Source of the DNA: Rhinopithecus roxellana
Taxonomy: Eukaryota; Chordata; Mammalia; Primates; Cercopithecidae
Length of the DNA: 64,000 nt
NCBI RefSeq assembly: GCF_007565055.1
Contig: NC_044550.1
Span: 92,038,174-92,102,173, forward strand
Direction: 5' to 3'
How positions within the stretch are numbered: the stretch's first letter is position 1; the number at the start of each line of letters is the position of its first letter. This document shows, piece by piece, positions 56,137 through 64,000 of this stretch. The notes below the pieces were generated by a model that did no database searches, had not been told where the DNA came from, and saw only the letters and a program-made list of their open reading frames with translations. Made by a program: the position numbers and the translations under genes.

Positions 56137-57660
56137 ATAATAAAGAACCTAGAAATCCTCAACAGTTGTACTTTCTCTGTTTTCTAAAAGAAGGTTAAGA
56201 ATTTACAAATATACTTTTGTTATAATGCAAATTATCTGAAAAATATAAGCTGTAAATGTATGGGTGAGTAAAAAATATATGTATTGCTAGTTCTCCATCA
56301 AGTATAAAATATTCTCCTCATCAAATATCAGCGATAACATTGCAGTCTGATTTGATCAAATTGGCAACAAATAATATAAAATAATACTTAAATATATGGA
56401 AAGCCCATTTTTTTGCAGAAATTTCTACTCCTCAGTAACAGTGAACATCTTTCATTTTTCTATCTAACATTTAAGCATTCATATTTCAATGAACAAATGC
56501 ATTCTATTTATGGCTATCATTGTTACAGGTATAAAGGAAGAAAAACAAGAGTGTTGTGTTAGGAAATTGATGGTTCTGCTTAGGGACAGGCAAATGATCT
56601 TGTTAGATGTAAACAGTGTATAATCATGATGAACAAGGTAGGTTTAATTAAGAGGACAGATGAGCTTGCTTTGCCAACTACTTTTTACTATATACAGTAA
56701 AATATTTGTTCTGTTTAGTTTCAGACAAGGGAGGTTTTATCATCAAAGATATGCAGGAGGGTAAATGTTCTCATTCAGGTCATGGGGAAAGTCAACACAA
56801 AAAGGAAAATAAAGCAGCAGGAGAATCAGTTTGTTGCAATAGTTACAATAACATAAATAGAGAACATTGACAGGCGTGATGGTAGCAGAATTGACAGACT
56901 GGATATGATGTGGGCAAAGAAAAGAGAATATCTGCATCACAAACTCAATCTGTGTAAATAGCATAAAAGAGTTTGCCTTTTCCAGTTCCTGGTTTCCACA
57001 AGAAGTGATTTTCCTCACCCTCCCTCAAGTGAACTGTTAAGTTCCACACTTAATAGTTATTTATCTTGCTTGAAAATTTGCTAAGTATAATTTGATAACC
57101 TTGCCACAACTCTACCTAACTTTCCCTTGAGGGCTGCAGACCTGCCACCAGTGAGCCAACAGCCATTTCTCCAGGAGCCTTGTTTCTTCTAGAGAAGGAC
57201 TTCAGCACTGCTGGAAGGGGTCTGGCCACTTCTGCAGTCAGAGTTTTGAGGCTGATAGGCTAAAAAATTTAGAGCCATGTCTTCCAAGCTTGATTTTATC
57301 AGTGAAAAAAAAAAAAAAAAAATGGTGCTTGTTTGTTCTTGCTGCTGTCTCATGTTTTTGTTGACATTTGTTATAACTCAAGGTGTTCTATTTAGTTGAA
57401 ACCTCCATAAAGCTCCAAGAATAGTGTCAACTTTTGTTTATTCTGCAGACCTGTGGATTAGTTTGGTATTGGACACATTATTTTAAACGTATCCTTTAGA
57501 AACAGAATACATCAAGTTCGATCCTGAAATATTTTGTAATCCGAGGAGTTATACTAACATCCGGAGAGGAGAGGAGCCACAAAGGATGTTATGAAGGAAG
57601 TAACGTAACACATTTCAGGTTCATTCTCACAGCAATGTGTAGTGGTGGCCAGCCTTATAA
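56137..57660. other. Unassigned sequence
   Basis: No gene recognised. An A tract is at 57304-57321. A less AT-rich patch at 57115-57260 has no repeat or exon features that I can identify. Confidence 0.4.
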
Positions 57661-57664
57661 TTTA

Positions 57665-57870
57665 TTCACTGGCTTTGGAGTCAGGTGGATCAGGGTTCCA
57701 ACAGCATCCCTGATTCTTAAGAGCTGTGTGGTTAGAGACAATGTATCTAAATCCTGTGAAGTTCAGTTTATAAATCTGTACAATGGGAATATTATGACTA
57801 ACCTCGCCAGTTGTTGCAAGGATTAAATAACATAAAAATAAATGTAGCACTTAGTCTACAGCTGGGAAAA
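57665..57870 (+). mobile_element. MIR SINE
   Basis: Good plus-strand MIR: 'ggctttggagtcaggtgg', 'gagctgtgtggttagagac', 'cagtttataaatctgtacaa', 'gttgttgcaaggattaaat' and 'gtagcacttag'. Confidence 0.85.
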
Positions 57871-57971
57871 TAGATTAAATTAAAGGCAGTTTTTATTAAT
57901 GTGAGGAGCCAAGCTAAATGTAGTGGGAAAGTTGGGAAGCTGGTGCAATATTAGAGTGAAATTATTTTAAA

Positions 57972-58315
57972 AGCATTAATGAGGATGGGTGTGGTAGCTC
58001 ACGACTGTAATACCAGCACTTTGGGAGACTGAGGCGAGAGGATCACGAGGTCAAGAGATTGAGATCATCCTGGTCAACATAGTAAAACCCCATCTCTACT
58101 AAAAATACAAAAAAATTATCTGGGCATGGTGGCAGGTGCCTGCCATCCCAGCTACTCAGGAGGCTGAGGCAGGAGAATCGCTTGAACCCGGGAGGCAGAG
58201 GTTGCAGTGAGCCAGGATGGTGCCACTGCACTCCGGCCGGGCGACAGAGCGAGACTTTGTCTCAAAAAACAAACAAACAAACAAACAAACAAAAAAAAAA
58301 AAACAGCATTAATGA
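57972..58315 (+). mobile_element. AluS/AluY SINE with (CAAA)n tail
   Basis: The body is 57983-58304. The duplication agcattaatga is at 57972-57982 and 58305-58315. The tail contains (CAAA)5-6 at 58268-58290. Confidence 0.94.
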
Positions 58316-59106
58316 TAGTGAAAAATAATGAGTGCAATTTTGACTGTATTATGTTTATAATGTTACTGAACTATCTTGGAATAGATACCTAGCTATGGGA
58401 CATAGTGTAAAGGGAGAAATGTTGTAATAATCAGAGATATACAGAGTTACATAGAAAAGCAGAGTGATAAAAACAAAACCTATACATTTATATAAATGGA
58501 CCAACGGATAGAGCACAACATGAAAACAAGGTCCGTTTTTATTTTATTTTTTCCCTAGAGAGCACTTGTATGTATCAGGTGAAAAGAAAGAAAGAGACAC
58601 CAATAAAATACACAATGTTCAGAAGACAACCACAAAATGGCAGAAAACAATCAGATTGTCCAGAGATAAAAAGTGACCAAGAGTTTTAAATACTTCCAGA
58701 GACATAATTGCAAACACTATAGGGGGAAAGTTTACATATCTCTTATCCAGTTTAAAATTAATCATTGTTGCAAAGATTATTATTCGATGTATAAGTCAGT
58801 TGCAGAATGATTTGAAGGAAATCCTAGGTTAAAGAATATCACCATGAAGTACATATAAAAGTAAATAAAAACATGCAATCAGTGATGTGCATGAAAACAC
58901 ATACTATTTCTTCTCATTTATTAATCATATTCTAACCAGGGTATAATTTTGAAAGCTCCTACTTATAATACATCGGGATGTCAGAAAAGTCATGATGAGA
59001 CATAGAAGCAGTGAAATATTACCTTGTTACTACAATGTTCCAATAACGTTCCAGTATTCAGATTTGCTTTCTTTACAAGACATTTCCATAATCTTTCAAA
59101 AGTCTT
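58316..59106. other. Unassigned AT-rich sequence
   Basis: No gene or dated repeat recognised. Confidence 0.4.
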
Positions 59107-59399
59107 AAAAGCCTTCTGCCGGCCGGGCGCGGTGGCTCAAGCCTGTAATCCCAGCACTTTGGGAGGCCGAGGCGGGTGGATCACGAGGTCAGGAGATCGA
59201 GACCCTCCTGGCTAACACGGTGAAACCCCGTCTCTACTAAAAATACAAAAAACTAGCCGGGCGCGGTGGCGGGCGCCTGTAGTCCCAGCTACTCGGAGGC
59301 TGAGGCGGGAGAATGGCGGGAACCCGGGAGGCGGAGCTTGCAGTGAGCCGAGATCGCGCCACTGCACTCCAGCCTGGGCGACACAGCGAGACTCCGTCT

Positions 59400-59435
<36 letters not shown>

Positions 59436-59444
59436 CCTTCTGCC
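59107..59444 (+). mobile_element. AluY SINE, young, full length
   Basis: The body is 59121-59430. The target-site duplication aaaagccttctgcc is at 59107-59120 and 59431-59444. A pure A tail of about 30 bases and a nearly intact consensus with many CpGs suggest a relatively recent insertion. Confidence 0.96.
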
Positions 59445-60019
59445 TTGATTTTAATTACAGTAGAAAAAAAAATAGGCTGGTTTGACCTATCGGGCTGCAT
59501 ATTCTCCTTAGATTTCTATATTACATTGAAATTTACTATCTCTAGAATAGCAATTTTAAAAAAACTTTCATTTTCTTTGCTGCTATTGCTTGAAACATGT
59601 TGGAAATGTAAACAATAATTATTTTACAAGAATATTTAATGGACTTTTCTTTCCAGCTGCTGCGTATATTTTTCTTAACCAGCTATGTCAAAGAAATTAT
59701 CCTACACAAAATGTCCAGGTCACAGAAAATATTGTAGTTAGAAAAGGGAGCAGCACTGCGCATTGGTGTAAATCTTTAAGTATTATAAGTGCTTCCAGAA
59801 ATTCTTCCTGGCTACTGGAGTAAGGATTTACTTCTAGCTCACATCTTACCTGGAAGGTATTTTAGGAGTTGTTATTAGTTTATCTCCAGAATGAAGGTTC
59901 CCTTTTAAAAATTACACTCCAGACCCAACATTGTCAATACAGTATTCCCAAGATTTAGACAGTTTTTGTGAAATTACTTTCTGGAACTTCACCAGAAATA
60001 TTTATTTATTTTTATGAAA

Positions 60020-60020
<1 letters not shown>
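59445..60020. other. Unassigned sequence
   Basis: No gene or dated repeat recognised. The 77-residue frame at 59590-59823 has no supporting feature. Confidence 0.4.

Positions 60021-60021
<1 letters not shown>

Positions 60022-60098
<77 letters not shown>
60022..60098. repeat. (TA)n followed by poly(T)
   Basis: About 21 TA units (60022-60064) join a run of about 34 T bases (60065-60098). Confidence 0.95.
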
Positions 60099-60100
<2 letters not shown>

Positions 60101-60290
60101 CTCTTCGGAAAAACTCTTTCTTCTCCCGGTGTCTGTGACACATCCCTTTCCTAATTTTCCTTTGTTCTCTCTCCAGGCCTAGATGTCTGTAGAACTTGTA
60201 TGCCTGCTGAGACATTTCATAGGTCTTTTGATTTGATGCATCATTAGGTGTTAAATTTTTCATTTGGATGTTTCATAGTGTTCTAAGCTG
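60099..60290. other. Unassigned sequence between simple repeats
   Basis: A less AT-rich stretch that could be an old repeat body with the preceding poly(T) as a reverse-strand tail. Family not recognised. Confidence 0.35.
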
Positions 60291-60293
<3 letters not shown>

Positions 60294-60347
<54 letters not shown>

Positions 60348-60365
60348 TGTTTGTGTGTGTGTGTG
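60294..60365. repeat. (GT)n microsatellite
   Basis: About 35 GT units with two single-base interruptions (tgtatg, gtttgt). Confidence 0.96.
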
Positions 60366-62005
60366 GTTTCAATTCTTCACTCAATTCTCCGAAACTCCTG
60401 CCTCAGGTTCTTACTACAGTATCAACTCCTTAAAATAGGGACTAAGTCTTTTCAATATTTTAGCCCTCACATATTACCTGAATACTGAGTGAATTATTCA
60501 GTGTAGCCTTAACAACAATTATAATTTTAATACAATTATACTTTATTCTGATTAAATTATTGATCAAATTAAAATATAAAATATATGAAATACATACACA
60601 TTTTTCTGCATATTAAATTTTTTTCTGTAGTTTGCTTTCTAAAATAGAATTGTTATTTTCTGCCCTGTAAGACTAATGAGAGATGAACCCATTTGGAAGT
60701 AAGTACCCTTGAGGAATAAAGAAATAAATGATTTTTATCATTTATTAATTTGTATGCAGCAATTAAGTGGTAACTTTTTCACTCTATCCTTAAGTTTTTC
60801 CACAAGAGAAAAGCAGGAAAGACAGCATCAAATGTAATTTGTAATTGGCTAGTAAAATGATTTCTCTTTCTCACATACTTGCCTATGGAAATATTTAGGT
60901 TTATTGTTAATTCAAATAGAAAAATAGAATGATATATTCAGAGCATCAGTTCAAATTCCAACTCCCTGCTTCATCTATTAAGGGCTTTTATCAAATTTGT
61001 TCAGTTTCATACATATACATTTTATATTCATACACATATGTATTGCAGGTTACACAATATTATTATATTTGCATGTTTACCTACTATCTTGAAATTGTCT
61101 TTTAACTAAAATTGCTTCTTTAAATAAACTATATTACTCTCTTAAAGTTAATGCCTTAAGTAGTACAAGGTATTAATATATTTATCAGTATCTCAAATTA
61201 GTAATTAATCATCAATTAAATAAACACTTTCTGTGTGATGGAAGTTGATATTTGAGGCAAAGCATAAATAGGCAATATAAAAACAAAGAAATGCAAATAT
61301 TTACATGTGTATGAATATTATGGTTAACTTTTGACCTAATAAAATACATCAAAATTATATGAAGGTTACATATATAATTATTTGCATATTATATGGGCAA
61401 TGAAAAATAATTGTGTTAATGTTTGACAAAATCCAAGCAAACTAGCATACTTAAATACTACCTGTGTAAAAATAATCTAGCAAAGTCCATTATGGAAGAA
61501 AGAAAGAAACGCCCAAGAGGGGCATTCAATATTCATAAACTTTGATTCCATAAACAAACAAACAAGAACTTATTCTTACCAAAAAATTAAATATAGAGAA
61601 AAAAATCACATTCTAAGATGGTCACTTCAGAGTTTTTTAATAAATAATTATAGATAATTGATTATTGAGCAATAAGGGTTTAATTCAATTAGGTCAGTTT
61701 AATAGAATATTATGGTGACATTCAGTTATGTCTATGTATAAAGAACATAGGTGAACACATAAAAAATTTAAAATGAGAGAAGCATGATACAAATGTAGCT
61801 ACAGTATGCTCTCAGCTGCATTATATAGATAAAAGCTGCATCAGAAATATAAAGATAACCAATTAGGAATTTAATTAAATATTTAAATATTTGAGGAATA
61901 GCATAATTTTAACTAAAACAGGACTTTTTAAAAATCAGGGAAATAAATAAACATAGCTTTGAAATGAAATAGAAATACTTGGTTGAATTTAGTCTACCAT
62001 TTCTT
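60366..62005. other. Unassigned, very AT-rich sequence
   Basis: No gene or dated repeat recognised over 1.6 kb. Confidence 0.4.
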
Positions 62006-62009
62006 CATT

Positions 62010-62645
62010 CTGTTCATCATCTACAATCCCTACACTCACTTGAGCCTTTCCTCCTTTGATTTTTTTCCTGGCTTTCCATTTATCAGTATTGTACTAATCA
62101 AATGGCCAAGACAAAAATATGGTTGTTACCTTCCCTTTTACTGTTTCAAATCAGCTAACATCTCTTGTAGATCTCATTTGCTGAATCTCTACGGAACTTG
62201 ACTTTCCCTTTCAAGCTGCTGTTTTAGTTTAGGTGTGCGTCTTTCACCCAGCCTTGCCCGAGCCAATTCATCTCTCTGTCTCAAGTAACCTCCTCACCCT
62301 GTGTCAATTTGATCTCCAGAATATTATCAGAATTATCTTTCTCACAAATTTGTACTACTATTAATTTTTCTGGCCACAGTTTTTCAATGACTACTTATCG
62401 TCGACTGTATATATACCCATAAGCATAAATGGTTGTACCTTCTGTCACTTCCAGCCACTTTACCCACAATAACACCTAAATCATTGTAGTTTCTTAATGC
62501 TGCATTATCTCACAGTTTTATTTGCAAAAGTTAGACCAGTTATTCAATGTGCCATCCTTGGATATGTTCCAGGCCATTCTCATTCCTCTAGTCTCAAATT
62601 ATCATCTTCTTTAACCATCTTCTTTATGCCTCTTGGGCATATTTA
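62010..62645 (+). mobile_element. L2 LINE 3' portion
   Basis: A diverged plus-strand L2 order: 'tcatctctctgtctcaagta', 'acctcctcaccctg', 'gatctccagaatattatcag' and 'ggatatgttccaggccattc'. Boundaries are approximate. Confidence 0.5.
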
Positions 62646-62713
62646 GAAAGCCGTATCCTTATATACTAAGTCATCTAATGCAGCAATATTGTTATTGTGA
62701 AAAGATAACAAAA

Positions 62714-62983
62714 GGCCGGACTCAGTGGCTTATGCCAGCAATCCCAGCAATTTGGGAGACTGAGACAGGCAGATCACCTGAGGTCAGGAGTTCAAGACCA
62801 GCCTGGCCAACATGGTGAAATCCCGTCTCTACAAAAATAAGCCAGGCATGGTGGCACGTATCTGTAGTCCCAACTACTTGGGAGGCTGAGGCAGGAGAAT
62901 GGCTTGAACCCAGGAGGCAGAGGTTGCAGTGAGCTGAGATCTCCACTGCACTCCAGCCCGGGCAACAGAGCAAAACTCTGTCT

Positions 62984-63022
<39 letters not shown>
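62714..63022 (+). mobile_element. AluS SINE
   Basis: Starts 'ggccggactcagtggc' and ends in about 37 A bases (62986-63022). The left arm is AluS-like ('cctgaggtcaggagttcaag'). The linker is shortened. A clear target duplication was not found. Confidence 0.92.
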
Positions 63023-63025
<3 letters not shown>

Positions 63026-63170
63026 AAAATTGCATATCTCAGGGAACATCTATGACATCTATGAGAAAAAATGTAGTAATGTAATGTAGTAATGTATGCG
63101 AATTCTTTTAAACATAAGATACTCAGTGGGTGATAGTAACTATTAAGGAGGGAAAGTGTATTAAAGTTGT
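63023..63170. other. Unassigned sequence
   Basis: Short direct repeats of gtagtaatgt are at 63073-63096. Confidence 0.4.
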
Positions 63171-63171
63171 T

Positions 63172-63305
63172 AGAATATTGGCTTCACATTCAGGCAGATC
63201 CAGATTACTGGTTGTGCGACCACAAATAAGGTTCTCAATCTATATCAGATCCTTTATCAGCAAAATGAGAATAATATCACTGTTGTTGACATTACGGATG
63301 ACTCC
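63172..63305 (+). mobile_element. MIR SINE fragment
   Basis: 'ttggcttcacattcaggcag', 'atccagattactggttgtgc', 'tcagcaaaatgagaataat' in MIR order. Confidence 0.65.
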
Positions 63306-63354
63306 CGCCACCCATTCCACCTTCCCCAGCTCTAGGTAGAGATTATGCTAATTT

Positions 63355-63565
63355 CAGCGGTTTTCAAGCAAAGGTGAGTTTTGTCCTCTAGAGATAATTC
63401 AGCTATGTCTGAATACCTTTCTGATTGTCACAACTGTGAGTGTTACTGGCATCTAATAGGTAAAGGTCACTGTCGGATGCACATTCCACAGGGCATAGGA
63501 AAGCCCTCCAGAACAAAGAATTCTCTGGCTGAAAATATCAATTGTGCCGATGTTGAGAAACTTTG
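63355..63565 (+). mobile_element. MER5-type hAT-Charlie DNA transposon
   Basis: 211 bp from 'cagcggttttcaagc' to 'gttgagaaactttg', which form inverted ends. The interior has 'gattgtcacaactgtgag', 'actggcatctaataggtaa' and 'aacaaagaattctctggctg'. An imperfect 8-bp target duplication (tgctaatt / ttctaata) fits hAT insertion preference. Non-autonomous and fossil. Confidence 0.88.
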
Positions 63566-63573
63566 TTCTAATA

Positions 63574-64000
63574 ACAAACCATGAATGTCCAGGCACTGTG
63601 CCAGTGTTAATACATTAGCATATGGCATTCTTCTACAGATAGGTATTTGTCCAGGGTGTATGTGTCTTACATTGATATAATTAGACTTAAATGCAGAAAT
63701 CATATTCAAGATTAAAATCTCTCTCTCCTTGTCTTCAAAACTCTTCTCCCACCTTCAATTTCTTTACCTCTCCTTTCCTCCTCCTATCTTACTTTCCCCA
63801 TTTTCTACTCTCCCACTGAAACTGAAGAAAAAAGACTGTACCTCTGATTAATATCAACAGTCATCTTAAGACTGCAAGGTAAATCTGTTGTAATAGAGAC
63901 AACAGAGAAAGTGAAAGAATGAGTGTTGGAACTTGATTACTGTGTTGGTTTCTTTTTGAACTATCTCCCTTGCTAGACTACAAACCCCATAAGATAAAAC
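63574..64000. other. Unassigned sequence to the window end
   Basis: 'ccaggcactgtgccagtg' near 63590 may be a MIR or L2 remnant. A pyrimidine-rich patch lies at 63718-63815. No gene is seen. Confidence 0.35.

Overview
This window is ordinary non-coding nuclear DNA of a primate, almost certainly an Old World monkey (Cercopithecidae). The evidence is the repeat content. At least four Alu copies (851-1159, 10023-10336, 11336-11646, 28629-28927) carry the AluYR-type variants typical of macaques and baboons: 'ggctcaagcctg', 'ctaacccggtgaaacc', 'actagccgggcgaggtggcgggcgcc' and 'gatccggccactgc'. Older primate layers (AluY, AluS, AluJ, L1PA/L1PB) and mammal-wide layers (MIR, L2, MLT1/MST, Tigger, MER5) lie beneath them. 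Base composition is strongly AT-rich. I see no supported protein-coding exon, CpG island, structured RNA gene or promoter of a host gene. The open frames present are chance frames, Alu or LTR frames, or pieces of decayed L1 ORF2. The species and chromosome cannot be told from the sequence alone.

Layout. 1-8.5 kb: Tigger-type DNA transposon, AluYR, GATA and CA microsatellites, an old L1 3' end split by AluY, and several MIRs. 8.5-17 kb: AT-rich unique DNA with two AluYR copies, a solo ERV1-type LTR (13.5-14.35 kb), a probable MaLR LTR and an AluJ. 17.08-24.18 kb: one antisense L1PB-like element with matching target-site duplications. It is split by a 1.59-kb solo LTR resembling HERV9/LTR12, has lost ORF1, and has lost the reverse transcriptase FADD region. 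24.2-36.9 kb: AT-rich DNA with L2-like stretches, an AluYR, a 3'-truncated Alu, an L1M with an embedded Alu, and a less AT-rich unique stretch (35.56-36.0 kb) that is a candidate conserved non-coding element. 36.96-38.8 kb: a twin-primed (5'-inverted) L1PA. 39.5-47 kb: Alus, a perfect 84-bp-period tandem duplication, and a cluster of related L1 3' ends that includes an inverted-repeat pair. 47-64 kb: a four-copy 31-bp minisatellite, L2 fragments, an MLT1/MST LTR, an Alu whose tail has become a pure (AAGGG)20 tract, more Alus, long TA/T/GT simple repeats, and a MER5-type hAT element.

No genes work together here, and I found no undescribed biological system. The points of interest concern mutation and retrotransposition: the (AAGGG)20 tract in an Alu tail, the nested LTR-in-L1, the twin-primed L1, a 3'-truncated Alu with target-site duplication, an Alu with extra 5' sequence inside its duplication, recent tandem duplications, and an inverted L1 pair with shared derived changes. 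Repeat family names come from recognising consensus features by eye. Subfamily names are therefore less certain than the superfamily.
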